Below are positions 48,460 to 59,556 of a stretch of 64,000 nucleotides of DNA, piece after piece (positions within the stretch are counted from its first letter, which is position 1; each line of letters begins with the position of its first letter). The DNA comes from Mycoplasmopsis glycophila (lineage in GTDB: Bacteria; Bacillota_I; Bacilli_A; Mycoplasmatales; Metamycoplasmataceae). The notes under the pieces are model-generated. The model had not been told where the DNA came from and did no database searches. It saw only the letters and a list, made by a program, of their open reading frames with translations. Location of the stretch: assembly GCF_900660605.1 (NCBI RefSeq), contig NZ_LR215024.1, positions 1 to 64,000 on the forward strand, written 5' to 3'. The position numbers were made by a program, and so were the translations under genes.

Positions 48460-48539
48460 TTCTACTTCCTTTCTTTTAATTTTTTTGTTGATAAAAGTTT
48501 TAAATTCTATAAAAACATAAAATTTGTTGGCTAATTCTA

Positions 48540-48600
48540 TTAATAAATAGCTTACATATTATACACGACAACACGTCCGTGTGTATCATTTTTTTAATTT
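48540..48600 (-). promoter_or_regulatory. str operon promoter with nested inverted repeats
   Basis: TATAAT on the minus strand at 48558-48563. Directly upstream, ATACAC...GTGTAT and an inner ACACG-TC-CGTGT hairpin form nested palindromes (about 48560-48586), unusually GC-rich for this genome. Confidence 0.55.
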
Positions 48601-48613
48601 TTTTTAAAAATAT

Positions 48614-48636
48614 AAAAACAAGCTTTTTAGCTTGCT
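48614..48636 (-). terminator. Terminator after the DUF2779 gene
   Basis: CAAGCT/AGCTTG stem with a four-base loop and a T5 tail on the minus strand. Confidence 0.75.
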
Positions 48637-48641
48637 TCTTT

Positions 48642-51197
48642 TTATAGTTTTATCGTCTTAATTTTGTTATTTTCAATTATATATCAGTCGTTTTCATCTT
48701 TGAGCTTATATTCATACTCAACAATTTCAGGATGAGCAGATTTAATTAACTCAATCACAAAATCATAAACCATCATCATTGCACGAACATCGTTTTCACA
48801 ATAAATTTTTAAATTTGGCACAAAAACATCATTTCATAAATTGTCCCCAATTGAACCCAAATATCTTTGGATTGCTTTTTCCATTGCATCAGTTCCTTTT
48901 TGAACTTCTTTTAGTGATGAATAAGGTTTGATCATATTTCTTAAAATAATTTTGTTTTCTGTTATATATTTTTCTATCTTTTTAATTGAAAAGAAATATT
49001 TTAAAAATTTGATGCTAATCATCATTTTTTGGAATGTAGCTGAATTTTTTTTAACAAAATCTTCTCCTTTTGTATCCTCATTAATTATTTTTCCATCTTT
49101 AGCTGCAAATAAGTAATATTCATCAATTTTGTCTTGATTAAAATTCATTATTTGTGCAACTTTTTTAATATCTTTTGTTGCAAAACAATCAGCTAAATCT
49201 ATTGTGTTGTTATTTATGTGGTTGATAATCTCTGCAAAATCTTCAATTCCACTATATTTAGTAAAAAATCAATTAGCAAACTCTTTCGCTCTTTCTTTTA
49301 CATCATGATTTACATTATCTAATGTTAAATCGTTGAGTGATTTTCTAACAAATTCTAAAATTTCTTTATTTCTAGTATTTTCGTAATTTTTATTGAAAAC
49401 CACAAAATAATCAGCTTTATTTGAATATATTTCTTCAATCATTTCACAAAGATCTTGTAATTTGATGTTTTTTGTGTCTTTAACAATATTCACACACTTT
49501 TCTTCTTGTCCATTTTTTGTGACTATGACAGAAACTTGATTTATTATTTGGTTATAAGGATTTAAATGATCCATAATAGGGAATAACTCTGAAAAACCCT
49601 CATAATCATATCAAACAACCCTAGCGTCTTTGATATGTAATTTTCTAATAAAATTAGCGATATTAAAGTTAAAATAATCATCCGTTTCAAAGAATTTTTT
49701 GTTTTTGAAATCAATAAAGTCTTTTCCAATAATTTGTCCTAAATTGTAGTAATTTCCAGAAAGTTTAGCATAGTCTTCGCCAACCAAATAATTAAGTAAA
49801 GCATTTTTAAGTTCAGGATCTTTCAAGATATATTTAGGGAGTCTAATACCAGCATATTTGCTACTATATTTATCTCGATCGTTAGTTTTAGCTTCATCTT
49901 CATATTTTTTATTTAAGAACTTATAATCAAAAGCTCGTTCTTCAAACCATTCTTTGTGTTTATGAATATCAAGTGCAAATTTTTTTGAATTATTTTTAAA
50001 ATCTCCGCTTGAAAAACAAAAGTATTTAAGTGCTTCTCTATTTAGTTTTTTATCTTTAAATTCGTCTATTGTTTTATTTAAATATTCATAGAAATATTCA
50101 AAACTAGGGTAAAAATCAATAATTTCTAAAGGTGTTTCAAAGATGTATCCATTGTTTTTGGCATATCCTTCTTGCATTTGAAATAAACTATCAAATTGTT
50201 GGTACTTAATTGTAGATTCACCTTTAGGTCAAGTGTTTTTTCAATTTAAAGCATTGTTATATTTAACTGTGTTAAAAAACGTAAACTTGCTATTTTTAGT
50301 ATCAAAAGTATTTGTAGCAACATCGTAAAGCGCAATTAAACCAGAATCAATTAGTATTTTTTTCAAAACAGATAATTCTTCACTTTTAGATGTTGTTTTG
50401 TTTTCATTATAAACCGATGCAAAAGCTTCATAAAATATAATTTCATTTTTTAAGAAATTCTTGTTTGTTTTGACAAGTGGGTCAATAATTATCACGCTAT
50501 AATCTTCTAAAAGATCTTTAGTTTCTTCATTTTTTTTAAGACAAAGATATGTGTAAAGACATTTGTAATTATCAGTGACCAAAGTTGTACTTCTATAGTT
50601 AATATCAATAATTTTTTTTGCTTTTTTGTCGTAAATACTGTTATTAAGTTGGAAAACTAGCGTTTTATCTTTATACTGGATTTTTGTTTCAAAACAAGGG
50701 TTGATAATAACATCAACATCAATATTCGAAAGCATCTCTTTTGTGAGCGCAATTCTAGCTTCTAAATTATTTTTAATACTAATATATTTAACTTTTGATG
50801 GATTTATTTTATTTTTGTTTAGATAAAACTCAATCGCTTTAAGTTTGTATTTATTAAAAGCATTTGCTTTAACTACTATGTATTTTTCTTCAAATTCAGC
50901 GGTATTTTTTTGATCATCAATGTCAAATCAGTCAAAATTGTGACTAATTTCTTCATAGCTTTTAGCATTGAATTCCGCTTCTTTTCAAAGATTTTTTTCA
51001 ATTAAAGTTTCAATTTCTTCTTCTGAAAAAACCTCTTCTTGTTGTTCATCTTCATCAATTTCATCTTCGCTATCAAAATCAAATGTTTTAGGGATTTTTT
51101 CTAATAATGATTCGTTAGTCTCGAAAATTAAAACTGGATTTTTATCAAAAATCTTTTTAAAGTTACTTCATTTAATTTGATGCTCATTATTGTTCAT
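48642..51197 (-). CDS. DUF2779 protein, RNase H-like nuclease candidate
   Basis: 851 aa. The C-terminal half carries the DUF2779 hallmarks: YDYEGFSELFP at about 540 (first acidic pair), an internal region with NPYNQIINQVSVIV, a conserved PYSSLKEVQKGTDAMEKA, and a final YCENDVRAMMMVYDF, which fits an RNase H-like DEDD-type nuclease. The N-terminal half has an acidic linker (residues 35-60) and a segment with DVIINPCFETKIQYKDKTLV and KCLYTYLCLK, which could be a Cas4/RecB-like fold; this is less certain. The start at 51197 was chosen because it keeps the frame. It overlaps the end of the DUF2130 gene by 11 bp, so the two are translationally coupled. Function is unknown. Confidence 0.82.
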
Positions 51198-52659
51198 TAT
51201 TTTTTATCTCCAAAAGATTAGAATCTTGTTCTTCAAGGCTTGCAATATTACTTGGATCATCAAAATGTCCATTTTCAATAAGTGGTGTAATTACTTTTTT
51301 TCTAATATCAAATTTTTCAACTAAGTTATAAGCGTTTTCAAAGTGGGTATTTTGTATTTTTCTTGCGCTATCTTTTGCATCTTCAGCAGCTTTAATTATT
51401 TTGCTTAAATAATCTTCAATATCTTTAATGTTATTTTTAATGTTCTTAAGGTGTGTGTCTAATAATTTTGTTTTAAAATTATCAAATTCTTTTAAAATCT
51501 TTTCTTTTTCTTCTGTTTTGATTTTGTATGTTTGTAATTTCTTTTCTTCTTCGTTTTGTTTTTTAGCCATTAAATAAAATAGTTTTAATAAGTGTGCAAG
51601 AACACCTGGCCGAATCATATAAAGGTTTTTGTAATCTCTCGGATTAACTATAAAAAAGTCGCTATTTGGTTCAACTTCAGTTACGAGAATGGCAAAATTT
51701 GCTTTGTGTCTAATTCTGTCTTGTTCGAGTTTTGGGAAAAATTTCTCATTTTTCATTGAGCTTTCTTGATTTTCTAAAGATTTACATTCAATTACAATTC
51801 TTCCAATCTCTAGGCTATTGTTACGATCATAAAATACAACTTCAAAATCGGGCATTTGTCCATTTATTGGTTTTGTTGTCTTGTGATATTCAACATCTTC
51901 TAAATGTCCAAACGTTTCTTGAAGAATACCAAAAACATCATCCTCAAAATCATTTCCTCATGTTTTTGTTCCACCTTGAGATTTTCTTTCAATAAATCCA
52001 AGATATTTATTTTTATGTTCATCTCTTTCTTTTTCTACTTTTATTAATTGTTCTTCTTTATCTTTTATTTCTTTATTTTTTTGTTCTATAAGGATTTGAA
52101 TTTCTTTATTTTTCTCTTCTTGTCATTTTTGTTTTTCATTAAGTAATTTGTCATTGTATTCAGCTTGTTGTTTTACTTTGATTGTTTCTTTTTCTAGCTC
52201 TGCAGATTGAATTTTTTGCTCTTTTTTGTTAAGCTCTGCTGTCATTGATTCTATTTTTGAATGAGATTCGTTTTTAATTTTTTCAATTTCTTTATTTTTC
52301 TCTTCTTGTCATTTTAATTGTGCTTCTGAAAGTTTATTTTTAAATTCTAATTCTGTTTCTTTTTTAATTGAATTAATTATATTTTCAAGTTCCTTTATTT
52401 TGCTTTCTTTGTCTTTAATTTCACTGAAATGATCTTTTTCCAAATTAACAACATAAGGGTTATTTTTAATTTCTGCATTAAACTGTTTTTTAATGTTTTG
52501 TCCAAAATCATCTCTAGCATTTGATAAATAATCAATTATCGACGCTTGATCAGAAACATCTCAATCTTTGAGTGAAAAATAATCACCTTTTTCTGCGCTT
52601 TCTAAAATTTCAAATTCGTAATTTTCAATGTTTTTTAATTTGATTTTAATTTTTTTCAT
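51187..52659 (-). CDS. DUF2130 protein, coiled coil plus nuclease-like domain
   Basis: 490 aa. Residues about 70-230 are an extended Lys/Glu/Gln-rich coiled coil with two near-copies of LKWQEEKNKEIEKI. The following domain (about 240-370) matches DUF2130: TWGNDFEDDVFGILQE, MPDFEVVFYDR, GRIVIECKSLENQ, KLEQDRIRHKANFAILVTE. The PDF...ECK spacing is that of a PD-(D/E)XK nuclease. A second coiled region forms the C-terminus. AAGGTGG lies six bases before the ATG, and TATAAT sits about 35 bases upstream. It is the promoter-proximal partner of the DUF2779 gene. DUF2130 has no settled function. Confidence 0.83.
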
Positions 52660-52691
52660 TCTAAATACCACCTTATTTTTTATATCTAATT

Positions 52692-52723
52692 AGATTATAG
52701 AAAAAGCACAAAAACTTCTGTGC
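52692..52723 (-). promoter_or_regulatory. DUF2130 promoter immediately after the rsmA terminator
   Basis: On the minus strand GCACA/TGTGC with a T5 tail (52723 to 52701) ends the rsmA message, and TATAAT at 52694-52699 starts the next. An ATCTAATTAGAT palindrome overlaps the -10. Confidence 0.6.
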
Positions 52724-52736
52724 GTTTTTGCGTTTT

Positions 52737-53513
52737 TTATTTTAAATTTTCATAAAGTTTTATCACTTGCGATAGATCAAGTTGTTGAATTCTAATATTA
52801 TCTGTAAAACCAAGTTTTTGGTAAGCTGAATTAATTTTTTCTTGCGAATAAACAGTTTTAAGTGCATAAGAAAGTTTTTTTCTACGTGCTAAAAAACAGA
52901 GTTTAAAAAAGTTTTTTAATTCATCTCAATCTTTTGTTTTGTCTTCGTTTTTAAAAACCAAAGATAAAATAGCTGAATCTACCTTTGGAGCAGGCACAAA
53001 CGCACCTGATGGAACAATAAACTCAATTTTGCAATCAGCTAAATATTGAGAACTTAAAGATAATTTTGAGTAGTCTTTTTGATTAGGTTTAGCAACCACT
53101 CTTTGAGCAACTTCTTTTTGAACCATTAATAATAAACATTTAAATTTATCTCTATTTTCAAACAATTTAAAAAGTATATCGGTTGTAATATAGTAGGGAA
53201 TGTTTGCGATAACGTATGTATTTTTATTGATTTCTTTGAGATTGCTTTTTAAAAAATCTTCATGATTTAAAACAAAATTGTCAGCTAATATTTCTTGATT
53301 TAAAACATTAACCATATCTTGGTCGATTTCATAAGCAATAACTTTTTTAGCTTTCTTGACAAGCTCTTTAGTTAGAGCTCCACGTCCAGGGCCTATTTCT
53401 AAAACATCATGATTTTCAAAATCAAAAACATTTACTATTTTTTTAATAAAATTTTTGTCATGTAAGAAATTTTGACCATATTCTTTTTTTGCAAATTTTT
53501 CTTTTTTAATCAT
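52737..53513 (-). CDS. rsmA: 16S rRNA adenine dimethyltransferase
   Basis: 258 aa enzyme dimethylating A1518/A1519 of 16S rRNA. N-terminus KKEYGQNFLHDKN, SAM motif LEIGPGRGALT at about 38, acidic YEID, and motif IV NIPYYIT all match. The C-terminal domain carries FVPAPKVDSAILSL. Its start overlaps the tatD stop by one base (TAATG). Confidence 0.97.
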
Positions 53514-54313
53514 TATGAAATCCTAAATAATTCACGAACATTACGGTTAACTCTATCAACAAATTTTTCCATACCAATGCCTTTTAGACCTGCTACATAG
53601 TAATAAACGTATAAAACCGTATTAGGTTCGTTTGTTTCACCAGTGTATGGATGCACTCTTAAAAATGGAGAATCTGTTTCCACTAAAATTCTATTTAAAG
53701 GAATTTCTTTAATAACTTCTCTTGTGGTTTCTGCACTTCCAAATGTAGCTACACCACTAAAAGAGAAATATAAATTTTTAAATTCCATAAATTTTTGTGC
53801 TCATTCTTTATTTCCAGCAAAAGTGTGAAGCATAACTCTTAAATCTTTATTTTCTTGCATTATTTGATAAAAATCTTCATATGCTTGATAGCAATTTTCT
53901 TTGTCTCTTAAATGGACAACAGCAGGTAAATCGTATTTTTTAGCAATAGCAATTTGACTTTTAACACTATTTAGTTGTTGCTCACGTGTTGAACCTCAAT
54001 CATAAAAGTATTCTAATCCAATTTCTCCAACCGCAACAACTGAAGAGTCAATTAATTTTTCTAGTTTTTCTCCTTCATTTCCTTGCACTTTATCTTCTGG
54101 ATGGAACCCAACACAAGGTTTGATAATATCATATTTCTTCGCTAACTCTTTAACATAGTGATTTTCTTGTTCGTGCCCACCATTCACTATAAAAAAATCT
54201 ATTCTATTGTGTTCTGCAGCTAAAATGATTTCGTCAATAATTGCTTCATTTTTATAAAATTCCAAACTTAAATGACAGTGTGCATCAATAAATTTATTTC
54301 TCTTTTTTCCCAT
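53513..54313 (-). CDS. tatD: TatD-family metal-dependent DNase
   Basis: 266 aa TIM-barrel hydrolase. The metal ligands DAHCHL (HxH), the GEIGLEY Glu, HLRDKE and HTFAG His residues and the terminal ETDSPFLRVHPYTGETNEP are all present. The role is deoxyribonuclease or exonuclease in DNA turnover, by family. It lies one base from mnmE and overlaps rsmA. Confidence 0.95.
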
Positions 54314-54314
54314 A

Positions 54315-55667
54315 TTATTTACCTAAACAAAAGTTACTAAACATGATGTCTAATAAATCCTCTCTATTTACATTTCCTTTAATATTTTGAAGTGAATCTC
54401 AAGCATTATAAAGATCAATCATAATAAGATCAAAAGTTTGATCGTATTCAAGTGCATTTTCAGCTTCTTGCATTGATCTTAAAGCATCTTTGATTAAAGA
54501 TAATTGTCTTGTGTTGTTAAAAATTCTTTCGTCCATAATATCAATATTTTTAAAGTTTTGAACCAATGCATCTTCAAGCTCTTTAATATCATTATTTTTC
54601 GCTGAAATATGAACTAATTGATCACGATTTTCAAATCCTAAATCTTTTTTGTTTTGCACCTTAATGTAGAATTTACCTTTATTTTTAGTTTCATTTTCAA
54701 TAATTTGATCAAACTCATCTTCGTTTTGTGACGGATCAATTACGTGTATTACAAGATCAGCTTCTTCAATTTGAGCTAATGATTTTTGAATTCCGATTTG
54801 TTCGATTTTTTCTTCTGTTTTACGAAGGCCTGCAGTATCAATTAATTTAAAAAGCATCCCATCGATTTGATATGAAGCTTCAACTAAATCTCTTGTAGTT
54901 CCTGCTATATCTGTCACAATAGCTTTATCTTCTGCTAATAAAGCATTTAAAATACTGCTTTTACCAACATTTGGTTTACCTAAAATTGCGACCTTTACCC
55001 CTTCAAAAATATATTTTGAATCTTCTGAAACTTTCACAATTGTTTTTAACTCTGCAATCATTTTTTTGATTTTTTCTAACATTGTTTTAGTTTCAATTTT
55101 TTCAATATCTTCATATTCTGGATAATCAATATTAACTTCACAAACACCTATAAGGTAGGCTAAATCGTATAAAAATTTATCAATTAAGTTGCTTGTTTTA
55201 CCTTTAAAACGATTAACAGATGCTGCTGCTTGTTTTGAAGTTTTTGCGAAAATCAAATCGTGTATTGCTTCCGCTTTAACTAGATCCATTTTTCCATTTA
55301 AAAAGGCTCTTCTTGTAAATTCACCCTTTTCAGCTAGTCTTGCTCCATTATTTAAGAGAAGTTCTAATATTTTGTTTGTTACAACAATTCCGCCGTGACA
55401 ATTTATCTCGATAATTGGTTCGCCAACAAAGTTGTTGTAAATTATTTTTCCTTCCTTTTCTTTTCCAGTAAATCACATTACTAAAACTTCATCAACAAAT
55501 TCATCGTTGTCATAAATGTGTCCGTAAGTAATTTCGTGGTCTTTACCTATTTTTCCTTTATATATTTTTTTAATTATTTCTTGCGCATCAGGACCGCAAA
55601 TTCTCACTATTGAAATAGGTTGGTTTATGTGCATTCCCGAGCTAATTGCTGCTATAGTGTCATACAT
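54315..55667 (-). CDS. mnmE: tRNA modification GTPase MnmE
   Basis: 450 aa; with MnmG it installs the C5 modification on wobble U34. N-terminal folate-binding domain (MYDTIAAISS, INCHGG, KGEFTRRAFLNGKMDL), G domain with GKPNVGKSS at about 215, DIAGTTRD, DTAGLRKT and the C-terminal catalytic FCLGK. No clear Shine-Dalgarno. A TGA Trp occurs at about residue 65. Confidence 0.97.
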
Positions 55668-55701
55668 ATTATTTATATGATATATTATTTTTCTTTAAGA
55701 T

Positions 55702-55728
55702 AAAAAAATCGCGGCTATATTTCGCGAC
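55702..55728 (-). terminator. frr terminator
   Basis: TCGCG/CGCGA stem with a T7 tail on the minus strand, a few bases past the frr stop. Confidence 0.85.
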
Positions 55729-55732
55729 TTTC

Positions 55733-56284
55733 TTATTTGTTCATTAATTCGTTTTCTTTTTCTTTTGATAATTCGTTAATTTTTTCAATTTCTTTATCAA
55801 CTAATTTTTGAATTCTATCTAAATAATTTTTTTGCACATCTTCTGATAATTCTTCATCATTTTTGATTGATTTATTAACATCTTGACGAGCATTTCTTAC
55901 ACCAACTTTAGCTGCTTCTGTGTGTTTAGAAATACTTTTAACCATTTCTTTTCTGCGATCTGTTGTTAAAGCCGGAAAAGTTAAACGCACTTGGTTTCCT
56001 TCGTCAACTGGTGTAATTCCTAAATTTGCTTTATCTAAAGCTTTTAAAATTTCTTTAACAGAAGTAATATCATAAGGTTTAATTAATAATTGTTGTGGCT
56101 CTGGAACACTAATATTTACTAATTCTTCAAGTGGTGTCATAACATCATAATAATTAACTCTAATCCCTTTGATTATTTGAGGATTAGCTCTTCCTGTTGA
56201 AATTTTAGAAAGTTCAAAACGATAATGACTTATAGCTTTTTCTACTTTTTCTTCAAATTCCATTAAGTATAAATCGAATTCCAT
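55733..56284 (-). CDS. frr: Ribosome recycling factor
   Basis: 183 aa; splits post-termination ribosomes together with EF-G. KISTGRANPQIIKGIRVNYYD, the family's RTGRA-type loop, then LTFPALTTDRRKEMVKSI and VRNARQDVNK are conserved. Its ATG overlaps the pyrH stop (TAATG), as is usual for the pyrH-frr pair. Confidence 0.97.
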   Translation of the reverse strand: MEFDLYLMEFEEKVEKAISHYRFELSKISTGRANPQIIKGIRVNYYDVMTPLEELVNISVPEPQQLLIKPYDITSVKEILKALDKANLGITPVDEGNQVRLTFPALTTDRRKEMVKSISKHTEAAKVGVRNARQDVNKSIKNDEELSEDVQKNYLDRIQKLVDKEIEKINELSKEKENELMNK

Positions 56285-57000
56285 TATTTTGTGACCTCCG
56301 TATGTTTGATTGTACCTTCAAGAGCTTTAATTATTGAATTTTCTTCTAGTAAGTTGAAAACAATTAAATTAATATTATTATCTCTCGCCATACTTGTTGC
56401 TGTTAAATCCATAACTTGTAAGCTTCTTTCTAAAATTTCATCATAAGTAATGTGATCAAATCTTTGTGCATTTGGATTTTTCTTTGGATCTGAATCATAA
56501 ATACCATCAATATTATTTTTACCCATCAAAATAACATCTGCTTGTATTTCAGAAGCATATAAAGTAGCGGCTGTATCTGTTGTGAAATAAGGTCTTCCTG
56601 TTCCACCAACGAAAATAACAACTTCTCCTTCTTCAAGGTATTTTGTAGCTTTTTCGTTAATATAATATTCAGCAACTCTTTTATCAATATTTAAAGAACT
56701 TTGCACTCTAGCTTTAAGTCCTGCATGTTCAAATCCGCTTTGTAAAGCTAAACCGTTCATAATAGTTGCTAACATCCCAATGTAGTCAGCTCTATTTCTA
56801 GGAATTCCGTTTTTTTCAGCAGAAGCTCCACGTCAAAAGTTACCTCCACCAATAACAATAGAAACTTCAACCCCTTTTGAAACAACCTCTTTAAGCTGTT
56901 TAGCGATTTTTGAAACAAGTTCGTAATCAATAGCTAAATGTTTTTCTTTATTAGCAAAACCTTCACCTGAAAGTTTTAATAAAATCCGCTTGTATTTCAT
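56284..57000 (-). CDS. pyrH: Uridylate kinase
   Basis: 238 aa, bacterial UMP kinase of the amino-acid kinase fold. KYKRILLKLSGEGF, SIVIGGGNFWRG (Trp by TGA), VVIFVGGTGRPYFTTDTAA and NNIDGIYDSDPKKNP identify it. AAGGAGA precedes the start by about five bases. Confidence 0.97.
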
Positions 57001-57246
57001 TGGCTCTCCTTGGTTTTCAAACTAAATCTACAATTTAATTTATTACAATTATTTTAACATTATAAAAATTTTATATTTAAAATAAAATAACTATTTTGAT
57101 TTTTCGTGTTTATTTAAAATGTAAATTTTTTTCATTTTTTGGTTGTTGTTATATGGAAACAAAACCATATTTTGAAAAAAAGTGTATAATTTATTAACTT
57201 TAAATATTAAAAAAAAATTTACATTTTTTAAAAGAAAGAGAGTAAT
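57001..57246. promoter_or_regulatory. Divergent intergenic region pyrH / HAD gene
   Basis: 246 bp without a gene. TATAAT at 57185-57190 serves the HAD gene. Upstream of it ATATGG-AAACAAAA-CCATAT (57151-57170) is an inverted repeat that could be an operator. AAAGAAAGAGAG precedes the ATG. Confidence 0.5.
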
Positions 57247-58182
57247 ATGAAAGACGTTTTAAGAAATTCAAATGTTAATAATAAAAAAAGATTTTTATTC
57301 GCTATCGATTTAGATGGAACAACATTAAAATCCAGTGCAACAGGTCAAATTCACGACCAAACTGTTGCTGCTATTAAAAGAGCAACCGATGAAGGGCATA
57401 TTGTTTGTATCTTAACAGGTAGACCTTGAAGAAGTACTAAATTTATTTATGATGAATTAGGTTTATCAACAGTTGTTTCTAACTATAACGGAGCACACAT
57501 TCACCACCCTTATGATGATGAATTTATACCATACATTAAATATTTAAACCTTAATGAAGCGCTTTATATTTTAGGTGATCCTAAAGTTCAAGCTGAAATT
57601 TCTAATATCGCAATCGAAGGACCTGATTGAGTACAATTACAACACAGAGATGAAGATTTAGAAAAAGTTTTCGGATTCACAACAACTTCAAAATTAAGAA
57701 TTGGTTTAGACTTTCATAAATTACCTTTAATGCCTACAGGTATTATTTTTGACGTCCAAAAAACTACAGACGTTGAAAAATTAAGACAGTATTTAAAAAG
57801 ACGTTATGGTGATTTAGCTGAATTCTCATACTGATCAAAAGGTGAAGGTTTATCACCTGTTTTTGACATGACTAACATTACAGCTAATAAAGGTAAAGCA
57901 CTCAGTATGCTAATTCGTTACTATGACGTAGATGTAGAAAATACAATCGCTTTAGGAGATGGTTTTAATGATGTTCCTATGTTTAAAGTAGCTAATATCT
58001 CTGTAGCTATGTCAAACGCTTCTAAAGATGTTAAAAAATACGCAACAATCCGTATTCCAAAAACAAATAAAGATGGCGGGGTTGGTTGATATATTAACAA
58101 ATTTTTAGATAATCCAGAAGAAGAGATTGAAAAATCAAGATTAAGACAAAAGAAAGTTGCTAAATTTACAGAAGAAGAATAA
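57247..58182 (+). CDS. Cof-type HAD-superfamily phosphatase
   Basis: 311 aa. HAD motif I AIDLDGTTLKS, motif II in ILTGRPW, conserved Lys in ANKGKALSML, and motif III/IV ALGDGFNDVPMF. The C2 cap between about 85 and 210 puts it in the Cof/YidA group, which dephosphorylates sugar phosphates and flavin or vitamin intermediates. Substrate unknown. It has a Lys-rich C-terminal tail. The gene ends two bases before rnhC. Confidence 0.93.
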
Positions 58183-58184
58183 TT

Positions 58185-58871
58185 ATGAAAATTTTTGATA
58201 GTTTATTATTGTTTGATTTAAACAAAGAAGAAGTAATCGGAGTAGATGAAACTGGTGTTGGAGATTATTTTACACCTTTGATTTCTTGCGCTGCGTATGT
58301 ACCTAATGATTTAATTAATTGATGTATAGAAATTGGTGTAAAAGATTCTAAAAAATTATCTAAAAATCAAATCATGAAAATCGCTCCATTATTAATGGAT
58401 AAAATTAAATATTCAATTTACCGATTAACTCAAGAAGGGTATAACAAGTTACTTAATTTTTACAATTCAAATGAAATGAAGTTTTTTTCTCATATTAATG
58501 TTTTAAATTCCTTACTTACAAAAACCAATAACCCTTCACTTATTGTTGTTGATAAATACTCAACTACTAATTCAATCAATAAATACTATTCAAAAATAGT
58601 TCAAAACCAAAATGTTTTTAAAATAAAAGATTTAGATATGAATGTGCTTTTTTTGGAAAAAGCTGAAGAAATACATGTTTCTGTTGCTTGTGCTTCAATA
58701 ATAGCTCGCTATGCACTCTATCTTGCTATGGATAGTCAAGAAAAGGAGTGAAACTTCACTTTTCCACTTGGTGCAAGTTCACAAGTTAAACAAAAAGTCA
58801 AAGAGTTTTCGCAAATTTATGGTCAAGATAATCTAAAAAAAGTATGTAAACTAAATTTTAAGATCGATTAA
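58185..58871 (+). CDS. rnhC: Ribonuclease HIII, short form
   Basis: 228 aa. The catalytic core is present: GVDETGVGDYF at about 20, VKDSKKLSKNQI, VVDKYSTTN, EKAEEIHVSVACASIIARY and LGASSQVKQKV...YG. The N-terminal TBP-like substrate-binding domain of about 80 residues, usual for this enzyme, is missing; the core starts within 15 residues of the ATG. It removes RNA from RNA-DNA hybrids. It lies directly before rnhB, giving two type-2 RNases H side by side. Confidence 0.88.
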
Positions 58872-58895
58872 CAAAGTTTTTGCTTTGTTTTTTTA
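58870..58895 (+). terminator. Terminator overlapping the rnhC stop
   Basis: AACAAAG (58870-58876) pairs with CTTTGTT (58883-58889) and has a T-run. It starts within the stop codon. Confidence 0.8.
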
Positions 58896-58905
58896 TAATT
58901 TAAAT

Positions 58906-59556
58906 ATGTTAGATTACGAAATTAAAAACCTTAAAGAACAATATAAAACAGTTACTGGTGTTGATGAAGCTGGTCGAGGAGCATGAGCTGGTCCTGTTGT
59001 TGTTGCGGCAGTTACTTTACCTGTTGATTTTCAAGATAAAAGAATAAATGATTCTAAAAAATTAACGCACAAAAAACGTAAAGAGCTCTTTGAATACATT
59101 AAAAAAGTCGCTATCGATTATAAAATAGTTGTTGTAGGTCAAGATTATGATTCAAAATATAATCCAAAACAAATTTCAAAAGAAGGTATGAAAGAAGCTA
59201 TTAATAATCTCGAAAAGTTAGGTGGAATAGTAATAACAGATTATGAAAAAATAGATTTAGAAAATATAAATCAAATCAATCTAGTTAAAGGTGATGGAAT
59301 CGCTATCTCTGTTGGTGCTGCCAGCATTCTTGCTAAATATTTTAGAGATAGCTTAATGGAAGAATACTCGTTTAAACACCCTGAATATAAGTGAGACCAA
59401 AATAAAGGTTATGGTACAAAATCGCACCAAGAAGCTCTTTTGAAATTTGGCGTAACCGAGCTTCATAGAAAACACTCAAATAACATCGCCTGGTCTAATT
59501 TTGCTAGATCTTCCTTTTGGGGTTTCTCCATTAATTTTTACTTCATTATTTTGTAA
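58906..59556 (+). CDS. rnhB: Ribonuclease HII with unusual C-terminal extension
   Basis: 216 aa. GVDEAGRGAWAGPVVVAAV at about 19, NDSKKLTHKKR, KGDGIAISVGAASILAK and the C-terminal GYGTKSHQEALLKFG and LHRKH are those of RNase HII, which removes single ribonucleotides. After LHRKH the family normally ends soon (HRKSF-type). Here the frame continues about 24 residues to TAA at 59554-59556, antisense to the S4-domain gene. A TATAAT-like box just upstream overlaps the rnhC terminator. Confidence 0.9.
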
